This document shows, in pieces, positions 38,530 through 47,486 of a DNA stretch of 64,000 nt (positions within the stretch are counted from its first letter, which is position 1; each line of letters opens with the position of its first letter). Made by a program: the position numbers and the translations under genes. The stretch covers positions 1 through 64,000 of the forward strand of contig JAFAZD010000289.1 in NCBI GenBank assembly GCA_019239955.1, given 5' to 3'. A model generated the notes under the pieces. That model had not been told where the DNA came from, searched no databases, and saw nothing but the letters and a program-made list of their open reading frames with translations. This stretch comes from Armatimonadota bacterium (GTDB taxonomy: Bacteria > Armatimonadota > Armatimonadia > Armatimonadales > Capsulimonadaceae).

Positions 38530-39345
38530 TTACTGCGGCGTCGGTGCGGCCTTTGGCGCATCCAAACGCTCGACGCCATCAATTGCGGCCAGGGCCATAA
38601 TGCGCGGCTTGACGATGGCCGCCCACACCTTGTAGCCTTCGCTGTTGAAATGCAGACCATCCGCCCTCAGCAATCTGAGCTGCGGCTGATCGTCGGCCGT
38701 CAAGAGCTGTGAGTGCGGATCGATGAAGCTCAACTTCTCGGCCTGTGAGTTAGTCTCAACGCTGAACCTCTCGATGAGAAAATTCACTTCCAGATTCTTG
38801 GGTTCCTGCTTCCAGCGCGCGACGGTGGGATTAATTGCCAGGTAGACGATGCGCGTCTCCGGCAGGGCCGCGTGGATTTTGGCCACAAAGTCCTTGTAAT
38901 CCTGGAAGACCTGTTGGGGGGTTTCGTTGCCGTAGGCGAGATCGTTGGTGCCCGCGCAGAGGACGATGATTTTCGGCTTGTAGGGAATGGCGATGCGGTC
39001 GGCATACCGTGTGCTGTCGTGAATGAAAGAACCGCCAAACCCGCGGTTGATCACCGGGATCTCCGGGAAGTCCTGCGCCAAAGTCGTCCACATCCGAATG
39101 CTCGAGCTGCCCATGAACAGCACCGCGCCGGTGGGCGGCATCCGCTTTTTGTCGGCCTCCTGAAAAGCGTTGATTTCCGAAGCATAGGGCGCATTGGCCG
39201 GCAGGGGCGCATCAACGGGCGAGGCCGCCTGCGCCAGAGCCGGGGGGCTACCGCTGGGGCCGAATGTCAACCCTCCAATCATTAGGACGTTGGCCCCCAG
39301 GGCGAGTGTAAACAGTTGCCTGAGGGTTGCTTTGAGTTTTTTCAT
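38530..39345 (-). CDS. Secreted SGNH/GDSL esterase
   Basis: 271 aa with a signal peptide (about 1-39, ending ALAQA). SGNH blocks: FMGSSSIRMW (Ser), NRGFGGSFIHD (Gly), LCAGTNDLAYG (Asn) and DGLHFNSEGY (Asp-x-x-His). The GSSSIR form is typical of platelet-activating-factor-acetylhydrolase-like carbohydrate esterases. Between two GH2 genes; probably removes acetyl groups from galactose-containing polysaccharide before hydrolysis. Confidence 0.86.
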   Translation of the reverse strand: MKKLKATLRQLFTLALGANVLMIGGLTFGPSGSPPALAQAASPVDAPLPANAPYASEINAFQEADKKRMPPTGAVLFMGSSSIRMWTTLAQDFPEIPVINRGFGGSFIHDSTRYADRIAIPYKPKIIVLCAGTNDLAYGNETPQQVFQDYKDFVAKIHAALPETRIVYLAINPTVARWKQEPKNLEVNFLIERFSVETNSQAEKLSFIDPHSQLLTADDQPQLRLLRADGLHFNSEGYKVWAAIVKPRIMALAAIDGVERLDAPKAAPTPQ

Positions 39346-39357
39346 GGGTTTTGTCTT

Positions 39358-42300
39358 TCACTTCCGCAGAGACGCGGCGGTCAGGCCGGGAGCATTGATA
39401 GCGCGGAGGGTGAAGGAGCCGAAGAGGGACTGTCCCTTGACGGCCCGGATCGCGTGGTCGGCTACCCAGGAACCGCTGAGGCCATGCGGGCCGGCGACTT
39501 CGCGGCTGGCAAACAGCGCCATGCCGGTCACGGTCGCGTCGGCACGGCCCACGAGAGGAACATCGGTCGGCAGCAGCGCGAGGCCCGCGCCGCTGTTGTC
39601 CGAGAGCGTCATCCAGTGCAGGCCGCGCTTGGAGGCCCGGAACAGGGTGTCGCCGGCCCGCGCCGTCCCCGACGGCTCGCCCAGATGCCCGGCGGGGTAG
39701 TCGGTGAAGAACGAGTCGCGCTGCCAGGCCATCCGGGTCATGCCGGCCGGCACCGCGAATTTGACGCCCTCCTCCCACAGACCGATGTCGGGCACGGTCC
39801 AATTCAGGGTCCAGGCGACCGTCATCTCGGCATCAGGCTTGAGGTCATACGTCGAAGCGAGCGTACCGAGCGTAGGCCCGCCCGCCGCCGCGAGGACGGT
39901 GCTCGTCACGGTGACGCGCATCGCGCCGCCCGTCCCCGGTGTCGCCGTGACGTGAGCATCGGTCGGGACCGGCGGCTGCTTGGCGCGGTACATTCCCCGC
40001 TCGCTGCCGCTCTTTGCCTCGCCCAGGTTGAGCGTCGGGCCGCCCAGCAGCACGTCCCGGCCGTTGACGCGCCAGGACTGAATGGTCCCGGCGCGCTTGT
40101 CGAACGTGATCTGCTGGACGGAGTTCTGGATCGTGAGCGTGTCCGGGCCGCCCTGCGCGGTCAATGCCCCGCCCGGCGCCATTGCCTCCGGCGCGGCGGG
40201 GAGGGGCACGCCCTCCACCGCGAGGTTGAACGCGACGACCGGAGTGCCGTCAGGATGGTTGAATTCCAGCCGCAGCGCCGTCATGGCGGTCGGGGCCGGG
40301 AACGTGGCCGTGGTGGACTGCATTGGCGCACAGGCGAGATGCAGGACGCCGCTTTGCAGATTGGCATCGCCGTTCAGCGCGGTCCAGCGGCAGGTCAGCT
40401 CTTTCAAATCCGTGAACGAGTAATGGTTCGTGATCGGGACCGTGCAGGCGCCGCCCGCCGGATTGACCGTGCGTGTTCCGGCCACGACCGGGCTGTAGGC
40501 GCTCTTGACGATCCACCACTCGGGCTTGGGCACCCGGTAGGCGGACACGATGCCCTTGTTGTTCTCCTGGCGCAGATGGTCCGGGCCGTACCAGAAGTCG
40601 GTCGTGGTGTCGGCGTTCCTGTCGGCGACGCCCTGGTTCTGCCACTCCCAGATGAACGAGCCGAGGATGTTCGGGGCCTTCCACAGCTTGTCCCAGGTCT
40701 TGATGAGGGTCTCGGACCATAGGTCGGACGCGCCGGGGTCGTAGTCCTGGACCTCCTTCTCGTAGAACGTGTGCGGATGCTCCGTGATGTTCGCGCCCCA
40801 GCGCGTGTCCCTGGCGTAACGGTCAATCGAATCCGGGCCGGGGTAGTGATCGTCTTTCCAGGACTGGCCCTTGATGCTGGCCGGGTCCTGCCCGGAGACG
40901 AAGGCCGGGCGGGTCGGGTCGGTCTTCTCGACCAGGTCGAAGGCCTCCTGCGAGTCGATCCCGTAGGGGTTCTCGTTGCCGAGGCTCCAGGCCAGCACGC
41001 AGGGCCGGTTCTTGTCCCGCGCGACGGTCTCCTGGGCGCGCTGCAAGAGATAGGGCGCATATTTGGGGTCTTTGACCTGGTCATTGATCCAGCAGTAGGG
41101 GACTTCGTCGAGAATGTACATGCCCTTTTCGTCGCACAGCTCCAAAAATCGCTGGGCATGGTTGTAGTGGCTGGTTCGGACCGCGTTGATGTTGGCGGCC
41201 TTCATGAGCGTCAGGTCTTTGACCCAGTTGGCCTCGGTCAAGGCAAAGCCTTTGTCCGCCCAAAAATCATGCCGGCAGATGCCCGTGCATTTGATGGGCA
41301 TTCCGTTCCAGAGGACGACGTTGTTCTTGATCTCGATCTGCCGGAACCCGAACCGCTGCTCGACTCTTTCGAGTGGTTTTCCATGGCTGGTCATCGAGAA
41401 AACCACATAATACAGGTTCGGCTTCTCCGCCGACCAGAGGGCGGGCGCCTTCACCGGGGCCCTCATGGTGACCCGCGCGGTCCCATCCGCCTGGATGCGG
41501 CCCTGGCCCGTCAGAGTCACGGCGGTCGGCCGCCCGTCGCCGCGCATCAGCCTCCCCGCGACGGCCACGGCCTGGCCCGGTGTTCCCTTGACGCTCAACT
41601 GGGTGAACAGCGTCGCGTCTTTATAGTTGGCGGCCAGCGGCGTGCGTACCGTGATGTCGTCCACGTGCGTCTGCGGGACGGCGATCAGCGACGTGTCCCG
41701 GTAGATGCCGCCCATGCACTGGAAGTCGCCGGTCTCACAGTCGTCGGACGGCGTGGTCTTGGAGACGCGCACGGCGAACAGGTTGCGCCGGCCCGGCGTG
41801 ACGAGGCCCGTCAGGTCGACATCGAACGCCGTATAGCCGCTCTCGTGGTACCCGGCCTTCTGCCCGTTGACGAACACCTCCGCGCCGTCTAAAGCGCCGT
41901 CGAAGTGCCAGTAAACGCGCCGGCCCGCCCAGGAGGCCGGCACCGTGACCCAGCGCCGGTAGAGGCCGACGGTGTTGTCCACGGCGTCGTAGGTCGGCAA
42001 CGAGTAGCCGTACATCTCCCAGTTGGACGGCACCGGCAGGTCGTGCCAGCTGGCGTCGTCAAAGCGGGCCGTGGCGAACGCATCCCGCGTCGCCGCCGAC
42101 AGGTTCCCGTTGACAGGTTTCGGGGCGGGGGGCCGCCAGGCGACTTCCCGACCGTTCTCGGTGACTCGGATCTGGAACTCCCGCAGCGAGGCCCAGTGTT
42201 GGCCGGAGGTACCGGTCACGGTGACGCGGACATAGCGGACATCGGCGGGGGTCAGCGTGACGGGGCCGTTGCCGATCCCCGGCGCGGCGGTCGCGTCTGC

Positions 42301-42783
42301 CAGGGTTTTCCATCCCCCACTCTTGTTACGCCCTTCGATACGGCACTGGTAAGAGTCACCGGCATTCTCCCAGATCAGGGTCGCGCCGGAGACGTGCCGC
42401 GCTCTCCCGAGGTCCGCCTGAAGCCACTGCGGATAGTCGCCGCTGCTGGCGCACCAGCGCGTGTCGACATTGCCGTCGAAAGCGTTCTCGGGCGGGTTTT
42501 CGGTCTGGCTGGTCGAGGCCGTCAGCCCGGTCCTGACGGCCTCACCCGGCTGGAACCGCCCCGCTTTGATCTGTCCATACGTAAGCTGAAACCGCCAGAC
42601 GCCGGTCATCGGCAGGTTCCAGGGGTTATGGGCGCGGAGCTGATCCGGCGGCATCGGCGCGGCCGCCGGTAAGGGCAGCGGGAGCGACGCGGGCGAGACG
42701 CGCCCGACATCCTGCGCGGATGCGGGAAATGCAAGCGCGACGAGGAGCGGCGACAGGAGAAACGCGAGAGACCGGGTTTTCAT
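39358..42783 (-). CDS. Large secreted GH2 beta-galactosidase with F5/8-type C (CBM32-like) insert
   Basis: 1141 aa from ATG 42783. Signal peptide (about 1-23). After a short linker comes a discoidin-like carbohydrate-binding domain (about 90-205: NPPENAFDGNVDTRWCASSG, PQWLQADLG, VRYVRVTVTGTSG). Then the GH2 sugar-binding domain (YRRWVTVPASWAGRRVYWHFDGALDGAEVFVNGQKAGYHE), Ig-like domains and the TIM barrel (GICRHDFWADKGFALTEANWVKDLTLMKAANINAVRTSHY; acid/base in AWSLGNENPYG; nucleophile in NITEHPHTF). The C-terminus holds the large beta-sandwich of LacZ-type enzymes. The binding domain sits before, not after, the catalytic core. Confidence 0.88.
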   Translation of the reverse strand: MKTRSLAFLLSPLLVALAFPASAQDVGRVSPASLPLPLPAAAPMPPDQLRAHNPWNLPMTGVWRFQLTYGQIKAGRFQPGEAVRTGLTASTSQTENPPENAFDGNVDTRWCASSGDYPQWLQADLGRARHVSGATLIWENAGDSYQCRIEGRNKSGGWKTLADATAAPGIGNGPVTLTPADVRYVRVTVTGTSGQHWASLREFQIRVTENGREVAWRPPAPKPVNGNLSAATRDAFATARFDDASWHDLPVPSNWEMYGYSLPTYDAVDNTVGLYRRWVTVPASWAGRRVYWHFDGALDGAEVFVNGQKAGYHESGYTAFDVDLTGLVTPGRRNLFAVRVSKTTPSDDCETGDFQCMGGIYRDTSLIAVPQTHVDDITVRTPLAANYKDATLFTQLSVKGTPGQAVAVAGRLMRGDGRPTAVTLTGQGRIQADGTARVTMRAPVKAPALWSAEKPNLYYVVFSMTSHGKPLERVEQRFGFRQIEIKNNVVLWNGMPIKCTGICRHDFWADKGFALTEANWVKDLTLMKAANINAVRTSHYNHAQRFLELCDEKGMYILDEVPYCWINDQVKDPKYAPYLLQRAQETVARDKNRPCVLAWSLGNENPYGIDSQEAFDLVEKTDPTRPAFVSGQDPASIKGQSWKDDHYPGPDSIDRYARDTRWGANITEHPHTFYEKEVQDYDPGASDLWSETLIKTWDKLWKAPNILGSFIWEWQNQGVADRNADTTTDFWYGPDHLRQENNKGIVSAYRVPKPEWWIVKSAYSPVVAGTRTVNPAGGACTVPITNHYSFTDLKELTCRWTALNGDANLQSGVLHLACAPMQSTTATFPAPTAMTALRLEFNHPDGTPVVAFNLAVEGVPLPAAPEAMAPGGALTAQGGPDTLTIQNSVQQITFDKRAGTIQSWRVNGRDVLLGGPTLNLGEAKSGSERGMYRAKQPPVPTDAHVTATPGTGGAMRVTVTSTVLAAAGGPTLGTLASTYDLKPDAEMTVAWTLNWTVPDIGLWEEGVKFAVPAGMTRMAWQRDSFFTDYPAGHLGEPSGTARAGDTLFRASKRGLHWMTLSDNSGAGLALLPTDVPLVGRADATVTGMALFASREVAGPHGLSGSWVADHAIRAVKGQSLFGSFTLRAINAPGLTAASLRK

Positions 42784-42811
42784 GATCGTCTTTCGGGATG
42801 TTGGAGTCCCA

Positions 42812-42886
42812 CCCGGCGTTGAAACGCCGGGATCATCCTCCGGGAAGAAAAGTCCCTGCGGGACTGAAGAGGGCATGCCATGCCCC
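42812..42886. repeat. Cluster of three short palindromes between GH4 and GH2 genes
   Basis: CCCGGCGTT/AACGCCGGG (42812-42831, 2-nt loop), GTCCC/GGGAC (42852-42864) and GGGCATG/CATGCCC (42871-42885) lie within 75 bp. The last shares its core with the palindromes at 2248 and 34923. No gene is visible in the 177-bp spacer. REP-type mosaic; it may affect expression between the two hydrolase genes. Confidence 0.65.
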
Positions 42887-42960
42887 TCCGTCCTCAGCCC
42901 TGGAGGGGCTTCCTCCTTGCCTCGCCGGCCCGGCAATCCATTGCCGGATTCGCCGGAGGA

Positions 42961-44433
42961 CTATCGGTACTCCGGCAGGTAGTCCTTTTCGGCGTCGAAG
43001 AGTTCCAGCGTCATCTGCTTGATCTCGGCGGGACTGCACACGGCGGCGCAGAGAGGGTCGAGCATCAGGGCGTGGATGGCGGCCTCTTTGGAGCGTTCGA
43101 TGATGGCCTGGGCGGCGAGATCGAAGACGCGCATGTTGGAGTCGCAGAGGGCGGCCATCTGGGGCGGCAGATTGCCGTAGCGGGTGGGATTGACGCCGTT
43201 CTGGTCGATCATGCAGGCGACCTCCACGCAGCCGTCGGCGGGCAGGTTGGTGATCAGCGCGCCCGCGCCGCCGACGTTGTTGAGGACGTTGCCGTGGATG
43301 CGATACGGCTGATCCTTCTCACGCGCCTCGATGATCCAGGAGCCGTACTCCCAGGAGCGGGCGCGATCAGAGATGGGTTCCTCGCCGCGCAGCTGCCTCA
43401 TGCGGCGCTCGTCGGCGCCCTTGCGCCAGTTGGGCCAGTTGTCGGCGTAGAACGAGGAGCCGCCGTCGTAGCCGTCGCGCGAGTATTTCTCGATCAGGTC
43501 CTTGCGCTTGCGGTAGTAGGGCAGGTACTCGGAGAGGTGGCCGCTAGATTCGGTGATGAACGCGCCGAAGTGCAGCATCATGTCCTTGCGAACTAAGTCC
43601 TTGGCGTCGTTGGGGTTGGAGGGGCTGCCGGCGAGGTCCTGGCGGGCCTTCTCCATCAGAAGGGGGTAGAGGTCCTTGCCGTTGTGCTCCAGCTTGGTGA
43701 ACCAGGCCAGGTGATTGATGCCGGCGCACTCCCAGGTCATCTGCTCATAGGGGACGCCGGCGCGGCCCGCGAGCAGGTGGCTGGTGCCCTGGACGGAGTG
43801 GCAGAGGCCGACGACCGGCATGAACGAGGTGCGCCCGGCGGCCAGGCACATGATGTTCATCGGGTTGGTGTAGTTGAGCACGATGGCCTGGGGGCACAGG
43901 CGCTCGGCATCTTTTAACACGTCCAGGAACACGGGGACGGTGCGGAGGGCCTTGAACAGCCCGCCGGGACCGATGGTGTCGCCGATGCACTGATCGACGC
44001 CGTACTTGGCGGGGATGTCGTTGTCGAAGCGGACGCAGGCCGTGCCGCTGACCTCGATGCAGCAGACGATGTAATCGCTGCCGGGCAGCACCTGGGTGCG
44101 GTCAGGCGAGGCCTCCACCTTCCAGTGCGTCTTGCCCATCTGCTGGGTCTGGTTCTGGATGATCTTGTGCATCGTCTCCAGGCGGTCGGTGTCGATGTCC
44201 ACCAGGGCGATGGTGCCGCCCTGCTCGCCGGGGGTACGCAGGATGTCGTTGACCAGGGTGGGCGTGAAGCCGCTGCCCGCGCCGAGCATCGTCACCTTGA
44301 TGGGCCGGCGCATCTGCCCGGGCAGGCCGACGGCCTCCGCGCTCTTGGTGTGGGCGGCGTGGCCCTCCTCTTTCTTCACCTCGGTCTTCTTCTCGGTCTC
44401 TTCGATTACGTCTTCGGTCACGGCAGTCGCCAT
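42961..44433 (-). CDS. Glycoside hydrolase family 4 (alpha-galactosidase/MelA-like)
   Basis: 490 aa, cytoplasmic. GH4 uses NAD and Mn: the dinucleotide motif is VTMLGAGSGFTPTLV (about 48-62), LVDIDTDRLETM follows, the metal-binding block is in NYTNPMNIMCLA and VGLCHSVQGTS (Cys/His ligands), and INHLAWFTKL is the substrate strand. The form with GLCHSVQGT is typical of the alpha-galactosidase/alpha-glucuronidase branch. An unusual charged N-terminal extension of about 45 residues (Glu/Lys-rich) precedes the normal start. It would process galactosides imported after the GH2 enzymes act outside. Confidence 0.87.
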   Translation of the reverse strand: MATAVTEDVIEETEKKTEVKKEEGHAAHTKSAEAVGLPGQMRRPIKVTMLGAGSGFTPTLVNDILRTPGEQGGTIALVDIDTDRLETMHKIIQNQTQQMGKTHWKVEASPDRTQVLPGSDYIVCCIEVSGTACVRFDNDIPAKYGVDQCIGDTIGPGGLFKALRTVPVFLDVLKDAERLCPQAIVLNYTNPMNIMCLAAGRTSFMPVVGLCHSVQGTSHLLAGRAGVPYEQMTWECAGINHLAWFTKLEHNGKDLYPLLMEKARQDLAGSPSNPNDAKDLVRKDMMLHFGAFITESSGHLSEYLPYYRKRKDLIEKYSRDGYDGGSSFYADNWPNWRKGADERRMRQLRGEEPISDRARSWEYGSWIIEAREKDQPYRIHGNVLNNVGGAGALITNLPADGCVEVACMIDQNGVNPTRYGNLPPQMAALCDSNMRVFDLAAQAIIERSKEAAIHALMLDPLCAAVCSPAEIKQMTLELFDAEKDYLPEYR

Positions 44434-44541
44434 GATGAATTCTCCTTGTCATGCTGAGTCAGCACCGGCAATGTACGGCATGCAACAGAGGAAATCCTGC
44501 CCGATGACGAGAACCTTCCCGAAAAAGGGGAGGGAAAGAAC

Positions 44542-45642
44542 GTGACCCACACCGACGCGGCGGGAGCGCAGGACGCGGTGGAGTTCGCCTGGTTCGCGCC
44601 CTGCTGCGAGGATGATTGTGAGCTCCTCGGCGTGCCGGACCCGGCGCTGGCCTCCACACCGGAACACGTCCGCGAGGTCATCCGGGCCGCCGAGCGGACT
44701 GGCTTCCAGAACATCCTGCTGCCCAGCGGCTTCAACACCGGCGTGGACAGTTGGACGACGGCCGCCGCAGTCGCCTATGAGACACACACCCTCTCGCTGT
44801 TGCCCGCAGTGCGGGTCGGCGAGTCCCATGTGCCGATGTTCGCCCGCGCCGCCGCCAATCTGGACCGGATGCTGGGCGGGCGACTGAACGTCAACATCAT
44901 CTCCAGCCCGATCGTCGGTCTGCCCCCGGAACCGTCGGCCGTGCGTTACGGGCGCACACGAGAGTTCATGCACTTGCTGAAGGCCTTCTGGACTCAGGAG
45001 CACGTGACGTTCGCGGGCGAGTATTTCCAGTTTGACCTCAAGGCCGACCTGCCCCGCCCGGTCCAGCCCGGCGGGCCGCCCCTGTACTTCGGCGGCGCCT
45101 CGCCTGAGGCCAAGCGGGCCGCCGCGGCGGAGGCCGACGTCTACCTGTTCTGGGGCGATACGGTCCTCGCCATCCGGGCCGGCATCGTCGAGATGCGCGC
45201 CCTGGCGGCAGAGCAGGGCCGCACGCTGGTCTACGGCCTGCGCGTCCATGTCATCGCCCGCCCTACGGAAGAGGACGCGCGGGCCGCCGCGGACCGTCTA
45301 GTCAGCCGTCTGAGCGCCGACGTCGGAGAGACCATCAAGCAGCGGGCGCTGGACCGTGAATCGGTCGGCAAGGCGCGGCAGAACGAGCTTCTGGCGCAGG
45401 GCGACTGGGCGGATACATCCCTCTGGACGGGGATCGGGCGCGGGCGCGGCGGATGCGGAACGGCGATCGTCGGCAGCTACGACCAGGTGGAGGCCAAATT
45501 GCGGGAGTACATGAACGCCGGCGTGCGCGCCTTCATCCTCTCCGGTTATCCGCATGGCCCCGAGGCCGCCCGTTTCGGCCAGCACCTCCTGCATCGCTTT
45601 GCGCGCACGACCTGCCGAGAGATGCTCGGCCGCGAGGGCTGA
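44542..45642 (+). CDS. LLM-class FMN-dependent monooxygenase (alkanesulfonate monooxygenase-like)
   Basis: 366 aa, bacterial-luciferase-like TIM barrel. Recognisable blocks: FAWFAPCCEDD, FQNILLPSGFNTGVDSWTTAAAVAYETHTLSLLPAVRVGE, PMFARAAANLDRMLGGRLNVNIISSP, REFMHLLKAFWTQEHVTFAGEYFQF and PPLYFGGASPEAKRAAAAEADVYLFWGD, all of which match SsuD-type enzymes. It would use FMNH2 and O2 to oxygenate, for example, alkanesulfonates to aldehydes and sulfite; no ssuE or ABC transporter is nearby, so the substrate is uncertain. GTG start after GGGGAGGGAAAG. Convergent with the peptide/terpenoid cluster. Confidence 0.85.
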   Translation: MTHTDAAGAQDAVEFAWFAPCCEDDCELLGVPDPALASTPEHVREVIRAAERTGFQNILLPSGFNTGVDSWTTAAAVAYETHTLSLLPAVRVGESHVPMFARAAANLDRMLGGRLNVNIISSPIVGLPPEPSAVRYGRTREFMHLLKAFWTQEHVTFAGEYFQFDLKADLPRPVQPGGPPLYFGGASPEAKRAAAAEADVYLFWGDTVLAIRAGIVEMRALAAEQGRTLVYGLRVHVIARPTEEDARAAADRLVSRLSADVGETIKQRALDRESVGKARQNELLAQGDWADTSLWTGIGRGRGGCGTAIVGSYDQVEAKLREYMNAGVRAFILSGYPHGPEAARFGQHLLHRFARTTCREMLGREG

Positions 45643-45688
45643 CGTGTTCCCTCCGCCGTCACCCGATCTATCGAGACCGGCTCACGCC

Positions 45689-45865
45689 TCACCGATCTGC
45701 TATCCCTGAAGCCTTGCCATCTCCGGCGATGGGTCCGGGACCCGCCACGTCGTCACGCGTAACGGCTTCTCCCCACGCGCGTAGGCGATCCCAACCCGTC
45801 AGGCCCACCCCCAGCAGGTCGTCCAGCCGAGGACTGGCTGCCTGTGCGGCCGGTTGATCACTCAT
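45689..45865 (-). CDS. 58-aa peptide, last gene of the peptide/terpenoid cluster
   Basis: ATG 45865 is preceded by a strong AGGAGGAAG ribosome-binding site. The product is MSDQPAAQAASPRLDDLLGV followed by GLTGWDRLRAWGEAV and a Gly/Pro/Ala-rich tail. It has a short amphipathic helix and no signal or membrane segment. It is the final open frame on the minus strand, 107 nt after the S26-type peptidase. It could be a second precursor peptide, a small accessory protein, or an antisense-like small ORF. Not a recognised family. Confidence 0.5.
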   Translation of the reverse strand: MSDQPAAQAASPRLDDLLGVGLTGWDRLRAWGEAVTRDDVAGPGPIAGDGKASGIADR

Positions 45866-45972
45866 CGCTTCTTCCTCCTGCGTTGCTACGGTCGGGAACG
45901 AACCTCCCGACGGAACTCCTCGGTGAGCGCCGCCTTTTCCGCCGCAGACAGGTCCACCGCAGCGCGAGACGT

Positions 45973-46440
45973 TCACTTGGCGAAAGTCGTCCTCGTCCGT
46001 CCGGTCAACACTCTCATGGCATGACGACAGTGACGACGCGGGTGACGTAGGGCGTAGAGGATCTGTCTCCAGGGCACGGCCCTCTCCGCCCCCACGACGA
46101 CACCGGCCACAGCGGCCTCCGAAACCGGCGGATCCGGGAAGACATTGCCGTCTCCCAGGCAGGAGAATTGCCGGGTGCCCGCCGGCCCCGGCGTGACGGC
46201 AATCACCCGATGCACCACCAGCACCCCCCCCAGGCAGTAAGCAATGACGTCTCCCACCGCAATGTCCTGCCGCCCGCATTGCAGGCGCAGGCGGGCACCG
46301 GGTAGGAATGTCGGGGCCATACTCCCGCCTTGCAGGGTGATCCAGATTTCGCGCCGCGCCCCCTGCCAGAGGGCGCAGAGCGCATCCAGCCGGGCCGGGT
46401 CGAGGGCGGCCTCGGCGACACGCGCCGTGTCCTCGCTCAT
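45973..46440 (-). CDS. S24/S26-type (signal-peptidase-fold) protein
   Basis: 155 aa. The core has LQGGSMAPTFLPGARL (Ser40-Met, the nucleophile motif of S24/S26 peptidases), GDVIAY and VLVVHRVIAV with His77 where S26B (SipW/ER-type) enzymes have their base, then FSCLGDGN. It has no obvious membrane segment, unlike leader peptidases. S24/S26-like proteins occur in RiPP and HprK-related clusters, where a peptide-processing role is suspected but unproven. Its ATG overlaps the kinase stop (ATGA). Confidence 0.78.
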   Translation of the reverse strand: MSEDTARVAEAALDPARLDALCALWQGARREIWITLQGGSMAPTFLPGARLRLQCGRQDIAVGDVIAYCLGGVLVVHRVIAVTPGPAGTRQFSCLGDGNVFPDPPVSEAAVAGVVVGAERAVPWRQILYALRHPRRHCRHAMRVLTGRTRTTFAK

Positions 46441-47420
46441 GCCATCTGCTCCGCAAACGACAGCAGAATCCGGGCGGTCACATCGGGCGGCCCCACGATC
46501 AGTCGGCGGCAGGGGTGGCGGGTGACGATCTCGGCGGCGGCCTCCAGCCGGGCCGACGGGGCAGGGTCGCCGTGTCCCATCCCCCGCGCCAGGCGCAGGG
46601 CCGCCTCGCCACCGGGGATCGGCTGCAGGGCCGGCGGGCCGAAGCCATCCAGAAAGAACAGAAGGACGCTCTCCTGAGGGCAGGGCCGCGTGGGCCTGGG
46701 CAGGGAGACGGCGTATTTGGGATCATCGGGCTTGGCCTGGTACCAGTGTCCAGTTGGGGGACTTTCCAGCAGACTCCGGCCGCCGGGCCGCAGGGCCAGC
46801 CCACGCGCCCTCACAAAGAGCCGGCCGTCGCGCCGGTCAATGAACGCTCTTTCGTCGTTAAAGAAATCCGCCCCCTGCGCCGCCAGGGCGCTGGCGAGGG
46901 TGCTTTTGCCGCACTTGCTGGGGCCGAGCAGGACCAGCGCGGTGTCGCCGTGCGCGCAGACGGCAGCGTGCAGGCTGACCAGGGACGACTCGCGCAGCAT
47001 CAGCCAAGTTAGAGTTAATTCTAGGTACAGCGGCCAACGTTCGGGGGCCAGGACACGGAGAACTCCGTCGCGCAGTTCCAGGGATGACGCTCCGGCAAAC
47101 ACGGAGTCGGCATAGAGATGTGATGACGAGGCGGTAAACGGCGTAAACCGGCACCCTTCAGGAGAGTGCAAAAACGCTGAGAGGTCTTTCGGCTCCGACG
47201 CACACGTCCAGCCAATCTCTGGGACGCCGTCTTCCAGTGAGACTCGGATCTCGGAGCCAGGCGCCCACATCTCCTCCGGCAATGCGGTAGGATGAGACGG
47301 CCGCACTCCGAGCGACGAGTCCAGAACCAGCCGACACGACCAGCCGGCCATGTCGACGGACAAGTTGGTCTCAGGCGCCCTCTCCGCTCCCCCCAATAGC
47401 AGGTTATGGTCACTTACCAA
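46437..47420 (-). CDS. HprK-related kinase (HPr-rel-A type)
   Basis: 327 aa from TTG 47420 (alternative ATG at 47351). The C-terminal half is the HPr kinase/phosphorylase fold: ALVLLGPSKCGKSTLASALAAQGADFFNDERAFID with Walker A GPSKCGKST (166-174), then LFVRARGLALRPGG. The N-terminal half is unique to these kinases. HprK-related proteins occur with PqqD-like proteins and nucleotidyltransferases in peptide clusters; in the paeninodin-type lasso clusters a related kinase phosphorylates the peptide C-terminus. Here the substrate may be the 43-aa peptide or another small molecule. The start is uncertain because no good ribosome-binding site precedes it. Confidence 0.78.
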   Translation of the reverse strand: MVSDHNLLLGGAERAPETNLSVDMAGWSCRLVLDSSLGVRPSHPTALPEEMWAPGSEIRVSLEDGVPEIGWTCASEPKDLSAFLHSPEGCRFTPFTASSSHLYADSVFAGASSLELRDGVLRVLAPERWPLYLELTLTWLMLRESSLVSLHAAVCAHGDTALVLLGPSKCGKSTLASALAAQGADFFNDERAFIDRRDGRLFVRARGLALRPGGRSLLESPPTGHWYQAKPDDPKYAVSLPRPTRPCPQESVLLFFLDGFGPPALQPIPGGEAALRLARGMGHGDPAPSARLEAAAEIVTRHPCRRLIVGPPDVTARILLSFAEQMA

Positions 47421-47486
47421 AGTCGGGATTGCTTTCTAATTCTTGAGGATAGCAAAAATCCTGCCAATCCCCTCTGCCATAACCGG

